This document shows, piece after piece, positions 10,501 to 17,748 of a stretch of DNA of 64,000 nt (position 1 is the stretch's first letter; each line of letters begins with the position of its first letter). A program made the translations under genes and the position numbers. Source of the stretch: Dokdonella_A sp963775445. Its GTDB lineage: Bacteria > Pseudomonadota > Gammaproteobacteria > Xanthomonadales > Rhodanobacteraceae. The stretch lies in assembly GCA_963775445.1 (NCBI GenBank), contig CAVZIT010000004.1, positions 744,001 through 808,000 of the forward strand. The letters run 5' to 3'. Under the pieces are notes generated by a model, which was not told where the DNA came from, did no database searches, and saw only the letters and a list, made by a program, of their open reading frames with translations.

Positions 10501-10822
10501 CGCGCTAATGAAGGCCACCGCACCGCTCGTGGAAGGCCAAGGCAAGGACACCGGCAGTGTGCCCGCAATCAGCGGCGTGCTCGCGTCGCTCGAGACCGAC
10601 GTTGAAGGCACTGATCGCGCACCGACTGCGCCTCAGCGCGCCGTATATGCCGACTATTCGAAACGCCTCGCGCAATCGCTCGATCGCTGGTACACGCTGC
10701 GTGATCGCGATCTGGCTGCGCTCAATGCGGCGCTCGCCGCCGCCGAAAAGCCCGCCATCAAGGTGCCGACCCTCGATGAAATCCATTTCGACGGTCCGGG
10801 CGAAGCGCGGGATCTGCCGTAG
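7589..10822 (+). CDS. Secreted Asp-box (BNR/VPS10-like) beta-propeller protein
   Basis: The 1077-residue product begins with a signal peptide (MIARLVLVFASLAVSVSALA, then ASG). Residues about 30-780 hold at least nine Asp-box repeats of the S-x-D-x-G-x-T-W type, such as KSTDGGKSWESV, RSSDGGRTWRHT, RRSDDGGKTW, SVDGGHTWSS and MTRDGGASWSDV, forming one or two beta-propellers of the sortilin/glycosidase type. The C-terminal 300 residues look like a fibronectin-like plus helical region. Such proteins are often annotated as glycosyl hydrolases, but no catalytic residues could be assigned. The ATG at 7589 is chosen because it starts the signal peptide. Confidence 0.88.
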   Translation: MIARLVLVFASLAVSVSALAASGPVPGSMLDGMHWRLVGPYRAGWATIGSGVSGQPNIFYFGAAGGGVWKTVDAGRTWTSLFDNEPASSIGSLAVAPSAPDTIYVGTGQVAARYDVAAGNGVYKSTDGGKSWESVGLAATRHIGAILIDPHDANTVLVAALGHYFGPNPERGVYRSSDGGRTWRHTLAIDADTGAVDLTRDPEHASTVYAAAWQVRNYPWMSYFQPNAGSGSGVYKSTDDGVTWQRIRGGGWPNAELGRIGLAATSGGRVYAVVDAAPNSGNVPHASSENAGGLYRSDDAGANWMRVSTESWLENDYFGRITVDPTDRDRLYATGQSIRRSDDGGKTWTVFRGSPGGDDYHHLWINPEHPDHMIASSDQGAGVSVDGGHTWSSWYNQPTGQLYHLATDDRFPYWIYAGQQDNGTVAIASRSDYGAISFRDWHPVGADERDDEIPDPADPNIVYGSGLGGRLSRWNALTGNVQNVSPWPVSTYGARPNTVKYRYTWITPIAVSQVKPYPLYQGAQILFRSLDRGNSWKAISPDLSAAKSDAKNCDGKVTPRLALDCGFGVIYTIAPSPRTNDIIWVGTDDGKLQMTRDGGASWSDVTPKGVPAWSRITTVDASALDDASAYVAVDTHRQDRFAPQLYRTHDYGAHWTPITKGLPADQFTSVLRTDTVTPGLLYAGTDQGVYVSFDDGDDWQPLQRNLPTAWVRDLLVHGDDLIVATQGRAIWVLDDLAPLRQMSQASAQAVAFLFKPADAYRLRRSENRDTPLPPETPLGQNPPNGAIIDYALPSAAKTPVVIEIRDGAGKLVRRFASDSKAPWRNADRYFGADWIQPQKYPGAEAGAHRFVWDLHYARPRVIGYEYSIAAIHGDDTLLTPLGPMVPPGNYDVALSVDGKILHAPLTVRMDPRVDLAPEAVEQASAFALEIGNALGKAYQGYGELKSVRDQLQALHKGADASTDRAMRASIDALMKATAPLVEGQGKDTGSVPAISGVLASLETDVEGTDRAPTAPQRAVYADYSKRLAQSLDRWYTLRDRDLAALNAALAAAEKPAIKVPTLDEIHFDGPGEARDLP

Positions 10823-10865
10823 GTCGGGCAGCCGGCTCGCAGCGGGAGACTGACTCGGCGAAAAA

Positions 10866-11027
10866 TCAAATTCGCAGCGTGCCGGAACCGGAAATTTCCG
10901 GCTCGTTGGCGGCGGGCTCCAGGCTGCGCAACGCTTCTTTCTGCATGCGTTGCAGCGTTTCGAGGAAATCCGGCGAACGCACGTCGGATGGGTCGAGGCC
11001 GAGGTTTTTCAGGATATCGTAGCTCAT
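10866..11027 (-). CDS. Small hypothetical protein, 53 residues
   Basis: The frame begins MSYDILKNLGLDPSDVRSP and ends EPEISGSGTLRI. An AAGGCAG sequence about 10 bases upstream of the ATG is a fair ribosome-binding site. The product is acidic, amphipathic, with no membrane segment or cysteine, and resembles no family I know. It is convergent with the Asp-box gene. It might be a peptide precursor or regulator, but nothing in the context shows this. Confidence 0.5.
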   Translation of the reverse strand: MSYDILKNLGLDPSDVRSPDFLETLQRMQKEALRSLEPAANEPEISGSGTLRI

Positions 11028-11165
11028 GGGTATTCTGCCTTGTGGTGGCACCGGACGCAGTACGGTAGTTCGATTTGATGGTTTTCCCTGGTCGGCAAGC
11101 GGTGTAAATCCGTGACATCGGTGCTGACAGGTCTCGTGAGATTCTGACAATCGCGGACGCTGCGC

Positions 11166-11342
11166 TCAGCGCGGGTGCAGGCGTCGCTCGGGCTTGCAAT
11201 AGGTGCTTTTGCATGTGCCGAGTCCCGGAATCGACGTCGCAATATAGTGTTCGGGGCGGATCACGATCAGCGCCGCGAGTATCGGCCACAGGCCGCGCAG
11301 ACCCGATAAAGACGTGGTGCAAAACTGTTCCAGCATGCTCAT
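11166..11342 (-). CDS. Possible small membrane peptide, 58 residues
   Basis: Frame starts MSMLEQFCTTSL, contains one hydrophobic stretch (GLRGLWPILAALIVI), and ends with a basic Cys-containing tail (GTCKSTYCKPERRLHPR). A good ribosome-binding site (GGGGAAGCGCC) precedes the ATG. It lies 138 bp upstream of the 53-residue ORF on the same strand. No homology is recognised; it could be a spurious frame. Confidence 0.35.
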   Translation of the reverse strand: MSMLEQFCTTSLSGLRGLWPILAALIVIRPEHYIATSIPGLGTCKSTYCKPERRLHPR

Positions 11343-11933
11343 GGCGCTTCCCCGATTGATCCGAGCTTGAAAGGTTCCAGTCTGGCTAAGCAAAGGTCGG
11401 GCCAACCGCGGCGCGAAATGGGTGGCGGGGACGCCAGGTCGAGAAAATTCGGCTGCTGATTCAACCGCCCTGTGGAAGTGCCTGCTGGTGGACTCGCACC
11501 CGAGTGGCCGGATCCAAATCCGATCCACGCGTCGAGCAGCGCCTCCGATGACGATAGGGACATCGACGACGCTGGCATTCGGACGCAACCGTCAGGACGC
11601 GATGTGCAGATGGTGTCCGAGGGCCGCTCTCGTCCGCGATCGCGCTGACAACACGACATTGCGAGGCCGATGACCGCGGGTCGATTATTGATTCGGCCTG
11701 CAAACGGTGAGAAGTCCCGTTCACCCTGAGCGTAGCGCAGCGAAGTCGAAGGGTGATTACGCCACTACTGTTTGTGGGCCGAATCAATAGGCTTTTCGAG
11801 CACCCCGTTCGGCGTCCCGACGACTTTGGAGATCAAACGGGGTGCGGTGCACAGCGTCTGCGGCGCTCGCGTTCTTTATCGCTGGCTCATCACCACCTAA
11901 GATAAGGCGCTGCTCATCCACACGGAAACACTG
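11343..11933. other. Non-coding stretch before the restriction-modification locus
   Basis: No convincing gene was seen in these 590 bases on either strand; the open frames lack ribosome-binding sites and family features. The stretch contains a 102-bp palindromic element (listed separately). The last 50 bases form the 5' region of hsdM, with GGAAA ahead of its ATG. Confidence 0.5.
11687..11788. repeat. Nested palindromic element upstream of hsdM
   Basis: Outer arms of 19 bp at 11687-11705 and 11770-11788 are inverted copies matching at 17 of 19 positions (ATTGATTCGGCC..CAAAC). Inside lies a second inverted pair, TCACCCT (11721-11727) and AGGGTGA (11750-11756), within a REP-like sequence of the form TTCACCCTGAGCGTAGCGCA. 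The whole could form a long cruciform or hairpin. It resembles mobile REP/BIME or MITE-type elements; no transposase is nearby. Confidence 0.6.
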
Positions 11934-13142
11934 ATGCCGCGCAAAGGGGGAACGCGTAAGACAAAAGGCAGCGTGGCGTCGGGCAATGGCGCGAACCTCG
12001 GCTTCGAGGCCAAGCTGTGGCTGGCCGCGGACAAGCTGCGCAACAACATGGATGCCGCCGAATACAAGCACGTCGTGCTTGGCCTCATCTTCCTGAAGTA
12101 CATCTCCGACACGTTCGAGGAACACCGCGCCAAGTTGGTCGCAGGCGCAGGCGACTACGAAGGCGCAAACCCCGAGGACCCGGACGAATACAAGGCGGAG
12201 AACGTCTTCTGGGTGCCCGCCGATGCGCGCTGGTCGCACCTCCAGGCCAACGCCAAGCAGCCCACCATCGGCAAGACCGTGGACGACGCAATGGTCGCGA
12301 TCGAGCGCGACAATCCGCGGCTCAAAGGCGTGTTGCCCAAGGACTACGCCCGCCCGGGCCTCGACAAGCACCGCCTCGGCGAACTGATCGATCTCATCGC
12401 CACCATCACCCTCACCGCCGCCAGCGAAGGGGAGAAAACTCACCGCTCCGTCGATCTGCTCGGCCGGGTGTACGAGTATTTCCTGACCCGTTTCGCCAGC
12501 GCCGAAGGCAAGAACGGCGGTCAGTTCTACACGCCGTCGTGTGTCGTGCGCTGTCTGGTCGAGATGCTCGGCCCCTACAAGGGCCGCATTTACGACCCGT
12601 GTTGCGGTTCCGGCGGCATGTTCGTGCAGTCGGAGAAATTCGTCGAATCGCATGGCGGCAAGATCGGCGACATCAGCATCTACGGCCAGGAAAGCAACGC
12701 CACCACGCGCCGTCTCGCGGTGATGAACCTCGCCCTGCGCGGCATTGAAGCCGATTTTGGCATGGAGCACGCCGACACCTTCCGCCGCGATCTGTTTCCC
12801 GACCTGCGCGCCGACTACGTGCTCGCCAACCCGCCGTTCAACGACTCCGACTGGTTCCGCAAGGACGACGACGTGCGCTGGCAGTTCGGCGTGCCGCCCA
12901 AGGGCAACGCCAACTTCGCCTGGGTGCAGCACTTCATTCACCACCTCGCGCCGCACGGCATGGCCGGCTTCGTCCTCGCCAATGGCAGCATGTCCTCCAA
13001 CCAGTCCGGCGAAGGCGATATCCGCAAAGCCATCATCGAGGCCGATCTGGTCGACTGCATGGTCGCGTTGCCGGGCCAGTTGTTCTACAGCACGCAGATT
13101 CCCGTCTGCCTGTGGTTTCTCGCGAAGAACAAGAAAGGGAAA

Positions 13143-13173
13143 CCTCTCCCTCCGGTAGAGGGCAGGGTGAGGG
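13143..13173. repeat. Palindromic repeat inserted in hsdM, frame-disrupting
   Basis: The stretch CCTCTCCCTCCGGTAGAGGG followed by CAGGGTGAGGG is an imperfect hairpin (core CCCTC/GAGGG) of a type widespread between genes in high-GC proteobacteria. It falls exactly where HsdM homology breaks. The downstream frame differs as expected for an insertion of 3n+2 bases; about 44 fits. Confidence 0.65.
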
Positions 13174-13330
13174 TACGACCCCGCACGGTCTTCGCGACCG
13201 CCGCAAACAAACCCTGTTCATCGACGCCCGCAAACTCGGCACCCTGATCGACCGCGTTCACCGCGAACTCACCGATGCCGATATCGCCCGCATCGCCGAC
13301 ACCTACCACGCCTGGCGCAGCGATGCCGTC

Positions 13331-13375
13331 CCTTCCCCTGCGCAGCGGGGGAAGGTGCCGAAGGCGGAAGGGGGC
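13331..13375. repeat. Palindromic repeat inserted in hsdM, in frame
   Basis: CCTTCCCC (13331-13338) pairs perfectly with GGGGAAGG (13348-13355) across a 9-base loop, followed by a GTGCCGAAGGCGGAAGGGGG tail. This is the common genomic repeat form (ccttccccc..ggggaaggtgccgaaggcgga). It is translated as PSPAQRGKVPKAEGG and enlarges a loop between AWRSD and YTDIPGFCKS of HsdM without changing frame. Confidence 0.65.
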
Positions 13376-13623
13376 GCTCTTGATCTTGCGCCGTACACCG
13401 ACATCCCCGGCTTCTGCAAATCCGCCACGACAGAAGAAATCGCCGCCCACGGCTACGTCCTCACGCCCGGCCGCTACGTCGGCGCCGAGGAAGTCGAAGA
13501 CGACGGCGAACCGTTCGAGGAAAAGATGGCGCGCCTCGTCGCCGAACTGCACGCCCAGTTCGCCGAGTCCGCGAAACTGGAGCAGGCCATCAAAGCCAAC
13601 CTGAGGGGGCTGGGTTATGGCGG

Positions 13624-14851
13624 GTGACTGCGAAACTTACGCTCGGCGATGTCTGCGACGTCTATCAACGTCGGCATGACCTTCGGACGCACGGCTGACA
13701 GCCGGGACCGGTGTTGTTCGGGGCATACATTCGATACAGCGGACGATCGGCTTGCCGACGATGACATGTTTCGAGGAACACTACGACGCGAATTCACGCG
13801 CAGCTATCGTCGACGCCGGCGACATCGTCGTTACTTGACGATGGGACCAGCTGGCGAGATGCTGCGATCGTCACCCGAGGGACCGTCGCTGCATCAGCAA
13901 CGCATCGGCCTGATGCAGCACCGCGAAGACTCACATCACGCGGATGGACAGCCGCTGCTTTCTATCTACTGCTCCTGCGACCCGATATCGAGAATGATTC
14001 GCGAGCAGGTCATCGCTACGGCAGCGACAGCCGTCAATGGCTCGCGACGGAACTTTCGCGCATTCAAGGTCCGCATCCCACACCTCGCCGAGCAAAAAGC
14101 CATCGCGGCGGTGCTTGGGGCGCTGGACGACAAGATCGAGTTGAACCGGCGGATGAACGCGACGCTGGAGGCGATGGCGCGGGCGCTGTTCCAGAGCTGG
14201 TTCGTGGATTTCGACCCCGTCCGCGCCAAACTCGACGGCCGCCAACCCGCCGGCCTCGACGAAGCCACCGCTACACTCTTCCCCGACTCGTTTGATGAAA
14301 CCGTGCTCGGTCACACGCCGACCGGCTGGGAAGTGGCGGCCCTTGGTGAGGTGATTGATCTCGCTTACGGCAAGCCATTGAAAGCAGAAGACCGGAAGAC
14401 TGGCCCGGTGTGCGTCTATGGCGCGAACGGCCCGGTTGGATGGCACGATGAGAAACTCGTTTTCGGCCCCGGCATCGTTGTTGGTCGCAAGGGCAATCCC
14501 GGCGTCGTCACTTGGGCGCATGGCGATTTCTATCCAATCGACACGACTTTTTATGTCGAACCCAAGGGCGAATGCCGCAGCCTTTACTTCCTCTACTACG
14601 CGCTTTCGCTGCAAAACCTAGCGAATCTCAGCGCCGATTCCGCAGTACCGGGACTGAATCGCAATCACGCCTATATGAGCAAGCAGGTCATCCCGCCGCA
14701 GCCTGTGCTCAAGGCTTTCGACTCTCAGATTGCTCCCATCTTCGCGGCGATTCACGTCAATGAAGAGCAATCCTGCACCCTCGCCACCCTGCGCGACACG
14801 TTGCTGCCAAAGCTGCTGAGTGGGGAGCTCGCAATAGGAGAAAAAAAATAA
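13624..14851 (+). pseudogene. hsdS: Type I restriction specificity subunit HsdS, first recognition domain decayed
   Basis: HsdS carries two target-recognition domains separated by conserved helices. The natural start is the GTG at 13624, overlapping the hsdM stop (GTGA), giving VTAKLTLGDVCDVYQ. That frame stops within 25 codons. Pieces of the first domain then appear in three frames (AAIVDAGDIVVT, DDGTSWRDAAIVT, HQQRIGLMQHRED, AAFYLLLRPDIEN). From about 14000 one frame is intact: the central helices EQKAIAAVLGALDDKIELNR and ALFQSWFVDFDPVRAK, the second domain starting TGWEVAALGEVIDLAYGKPL, and the final helix TLATLRDTLLPKLLSGELAI. At best a half-specificity subunit could be made from an internal start. 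Confidence 0.8.
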
Positions 14852-14856
14852 CTGCC

Positions 14857-15729
14857 ATGCCGAGATCCATCGAACAAGGATTTGAAGACTTTCTGTCAAA
14901 GCTGAAGCCCCAAAAGTCAGAATCAGACGCGGCGAAACGTCATCGGGCCTCAATCGAATCGTGTCTCAAGAATAACTTCGGATTGAAGCGATTTGCGCGA
15001 ATTGGTTCGTTCGGTAACTGGACGAGCATTTCAAGATACAGCGACGTAGATTATCTGGCATGTCTGCCAACCGATCAGCTCACGCAGGTATCCACGTCTA
15101 CGCTGGTAAAGGTGCGAGGTGCATTGGACATCCGCTTTCCGAATACCGGTGTTGCTGTTAACTGCCCGGCCGTTGTTGTGCCGTTTGGAACAAGAAAATC
15201 AGAAATAACTGAGATCGTCCCCGCTGACTACGTGGGCGAAACAAACAGTTTCAAAGTTTACGAGATTGCGAACTGTGCCGGCGGTTGGATGAAAGCGAGC
15301 CCCGACTCCCACAACGCATATGTGCGGGCTGTAGACGATAAACTTGGCGGCAAAGTCAAACCACTGGTCCGGTTCTTGAAGGCTTGGAAGTACTTCCGCG
15401 CGGTCCCGATTTCTTCGTTTTATCTCGAACTACGCGTCGCGAAATACGCTTCTGACGAAAATGTGATTGTTTATGACATCGATGTCCGGAATGTCTTGAA
15501 AATGCTGTGGGACGGCCAACTGGCGGCCATGCAGGATCCGATGGGCGTTTCCGGATACATTTCGGCGTGCAAGAGCGATGCAGTTCGTGCGGATGCCCTT
15601 TCGAAACTCGGAACAGCGTTCGCGCGCGCAGACAAAGCGCGGACTGCGGCCAGGAGAGAAAAAATCTTAGAAGCTTTTGATTGGTGGCGCCTTCTCTACA
15701 ACGACGAATTCCCGACATACTATTACTGA
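14857..15729 (+). CDS. CBASS cyclic-oligonucleotide synthase (CD-NTase, SMODS family)
   Basis: Proteins of this family sense phage infection and make cyclic di- or trinucleotides that switch on a toxic effector. The 290-residue product has the nucleotidyltransferase signature GSFGNWTSISRYSDVDYLA (residues about 49-67; GS and DxD), with the third acidic residue probably the E of TEIVPAD. KPLVRFLKAWK fits the helical spine. It starts 5 bases after hsdS and ends 6 bases before the effector gene. It is more AT-rich than the surrounding genes, suggesting transfer. The product nucleotide cannot be told from sequence alone. Confidence 0.85.
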   Translation: MPRSIEQGFEDFLSKLKPQKSESDAAKRHRASIESCLKNNFGLKRFARIGSFGNWTSISRYSDVDYLACLPTDQLTQVSTSTLVKVRGALDIRFPNTGVAVNCPAVVVPFGTRKSEITEIVPADYVGETNSFKVYEIANCAGGWMKASPDSHNAYVRAVDDKLGGKVKPLVRFLKAWKYFRAVPISSFYLELRVAKYASDENVIVYDIDVRNVLKMLWDGQLAAMQDPMGVSGYISACKSDAVRADALSKLGTAFARADKARTAARREKILEAFDWWRLLYNDEFPTYYY

Positions 15730-15735
15730 CTAAAA

Positions 15736-16640
15736 ATGATTGGCGCCGCACAAAACACTGAAAAACAGATGCACCGCCTTGCGGCGCAAAGGCAGCTTTA
15801 CGCCACGGCAAAGCGAATCTTTGGCTGGCAGGTGATTCTTGGCGGTCCGGTTGCGATAGCTGGCGCAGTCCTCGTCCTCTTTCATCTAGAGTTCAAAGTT
15901 TACGTCGCGTCATGGGGACTGCTCATTGCGCTCTGCGACCTCTTCTGGCTTACGCGGTGGCAAAAGTCTTTGAGGGGAGCCGCGGCCCGGATTCAAGAGG
16001 CATTTGATTGCGACGTACTTGAATTGAAATGGAACGACCTGAAGGCAGGCAAGCACCCGGACCCAGAACTGGTGAACGCGCAGTCGACCAAATACAAGAA
16101 ATGGGGGGAAAGATGCCAACCCTGAAGGATTGGTATTCGCCGCGGGTAGACGAACTCCCGCTTCCCGTCGGACGGATTATCTGTCAGCGGGCCAACTGTT
16201 GGTGGGACTCAACCCAGCGTCGGCACTATGCTGCGTGGCTCGTTGGAATTGTTGCTTCAATTTTCGTGGTTGTCTGCAGCCTTGCCTTACGCGGCGGAGT
16301 ATCTCTGGAGGCGCTGCTTTTGAAAGGGATACTGCCGCTAGCTCCAGCGCTGTTGATTGCTCTGCGACAATTTAACGAGCAGCGGGAAGCAGCTGACCGG
16401 CTCGACAAGCTCAAAAACCACTGCGACGCGATCTGGAAAGAAGCGCTGTCAGGAAAATCGAAGTCAGTCCTCACCGGTATGTCGCGAAACCTGCAGGACG
16501 AAATTTTAGAGAACCGCCGCAAGGCACCGCCGGTGCTTGACTCAATATTCAAACGACTTCGAAACGATTACGAGTCGAGCATGAATCACGCAGCGGATTA
16601 TTACGTTTCTGACGCAAAGGTAGCGCTCAAGATCACCTAA
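15736..16640 (+). pseudogene. CBASS S-4TM effector, split by a frameshift at a six-G tract
   Basis: Matches the SMODS-associated four-transmembrane effector family, which is thought to permeabilise the membrane when it binds the CD-NTase product. The first frame (15736-16125) gives AAQRQLYATAKRIFGWQVIL, two membrane spans and FDCDVLELKWNDLKAGKHPD. The second frame, usable from the ATG at 16113, gives LKDWYSPRVDELPLPVGRII, CQRANCWWD, two more spans and DRLDKLKNHCDAIWKEALSG. The halves meet at a run of six G (16103-16108). One extra G would fuse them into a single protein of about 300 residues, the expected family length. This may be a mutation, phase variation or a sequencing error. Confidence 0.82.
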
Positions 16641-16643
16641 CTG

Positions 16644-17001
16644 ATGAGCCTCAACGAATCCACCGTCGAAGACGCCGCCCTCGAATGGTTCGGGGAGCTG
16701 GGCTATGCGGTCGGCCACGGCCCACACATCGCACCCGGCGAGCCTGCCGCGGAGCGCGATTCGTTTGGCGACGTGGTGCTGGTGGGTCGATTGCGCGAAG
16801 CGATCGAGCGATTGAACCCGCATCATTCCCGAGGACGCGCGCGAAGAGGCCTTGCGCAAGGTGCTGCGCATCGCGACGCCTTCGCTGGTGCAAACCAACC
16901 GCGCGTTCCATCGCATGTTGCGCGATGGTGTGGAAGTCGAGTACGCGCGCCCCGACGGTTCGATCGCCGGCGATCTGGTCCATGAGCGGGCGCAGAGGTG
17001 A
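16644..17001 (+). pseudogene. 5' fragment of a second hsdR gene
   Basis: The first 110 codons match the N-terminus of the intact hsdR at 19715 (NESTVEDAALEWFGELGYAV against NESIVEDATLAWFGELGYAI). A one-base insertion near 16823 shifts the frame; homology then continues (LRIATPSLVQTNRAFHRMLR) to about 16980 and ends with a stop at 16999. The fragment is clearly diverged from the intact copy, so it is a relic of a related system or an old duplication. It begins 3 bases after the S-4TM stop. Confidence 0.85.
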
Positions 17002-17036
17002 CTAACCGCGCTTCGCGAGTGATGGGGTGAGTTGCA

Positions 17037-17746
17037 ATGAAGGGTCTGTTGGTACGCGTGGGCGCAGATCAGAGCGAAGGGGGTGGTTGCTGGAATGGTC
17101 CGGTCGATTCGCGCAGCGGCAAGTTCGTGTATGTGTCGATTCCGGAGTCGCGGACTTTTCGCAAGGGCTTCGACACACCCTACGCGAGTCTGTGCGCGAC
17201 CCTGGATGCGTTCGGAGCGCCATTGCCAGCGCATCTGGCCGATCGCCACATGCACCTGGATCCTGACTTCGCGCATCTGAGCTATGGCGATCAGGGCAAC
17301 AAGGGCAAGCAGATCAGGAATGCGCTGCAATCAGGCGATCTGATCGCTTTCTATTCCGGATTGAGAGACATGCGGCAATCAAGGGGTTGGTGTACGCCTT
17401 GATCGGGCTGCTCGTGGTCGACGAAATCGTTGAAGGTAGCGAGGTTCCTGCCGATCGGTGGCACGAGAATGCGCATACGCGGCGACTGCCGCCGAGCAAC
17501 GCCAGCGACATCATCGTGCGCGCTCGCCGGCAGGTTTCCGGCCGTCTGCGGCGCTGCATTCCGATTGGCGACTACCGGGACCGTGCCTATCGCGTGTGGC
17601 CGCGGTTGCAGGAGGCGTGGGGCGGCTTGAGTGTGCGCGATGGCTATCTGCAGCGCAGCGCGCGTCCGCCGGCGTTTCTCGACGCCGCCCGGTTCTACGC
17701 CTGGTTTCGCGCGCAGCGTGTCGATCTGGTTCAACGCAACAACTAG
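17037..17746 (+). pseudogene. Nmad3-like nucleotide-modification-associated protein, frameshifted
   Basis: The first frame (17037-17402) reads MKGLLVRVGADQSEGGGCWN, FVYVSIPESR, then HMHLDPDFAHLSYGDQG and GDLIAFYSGLR. The second (from about 17375) continues GLVYALIGLLVVDEIV and WHENAHTRR to the stop at 17746. Together they resemble the Nmad3 family, which comparative genomics links to DNA-base modification and restriction loci. The biochemical role is unknown. The frames join at a GGGG run near 17374-17377; one added G restores continuity. The stop lies 2 bases before the Nmad2-like gene. Confidence 0.65.
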
Positions 17747-17748
17747 CG

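Larger units (their letters stand above)
11934..13627 (+). pseudogene. hsdM: Type I restriction-modification methyltransferase HsdM, frameshifted
   Basis: HsdM methylates adenine in the bipartite target of a type I system. The N-terminal domain (LWLAADKLRNNMDAAEYKHV) and the methyltransferase core are intact: GQFYTP, the AdoMet motif DPCCGSGGMF and catalytic NPPF. Homology in this frame stops after LWFLAKNKKG (about 13138). It resumes in another frame from about 13185 as LRDRRKQTLFIDARKLGTLI through IPGFCKSATTEEIAAHGYVL to LGYGG at 13627. A palindromic repeat between the two parts explains the frame change. A second repeat is inserted in frame near 13331. Protein from the first frame would lack the C-terminal part that contacts HsdS, so activity is doubtful. 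Confidence 0.85.

Noticed and set aside
11339..11659. Minus-strand frame of 106 codons between the small ORFs and hsdM
   Set aside because: No ribosome-binding site before any start, and composition is typical of random high-GC sequence.
16090..16125. Programmed -1 frameshift in the S-4TM gene
   Set aside because: The six-G run is slip-prone, but the A-site codon (GAA to GGA) would mispair, so it is not a good slippery heptamer, and no downstream pseudoknot was recognised. A mutation, phase variation or sequencing error is simpler.
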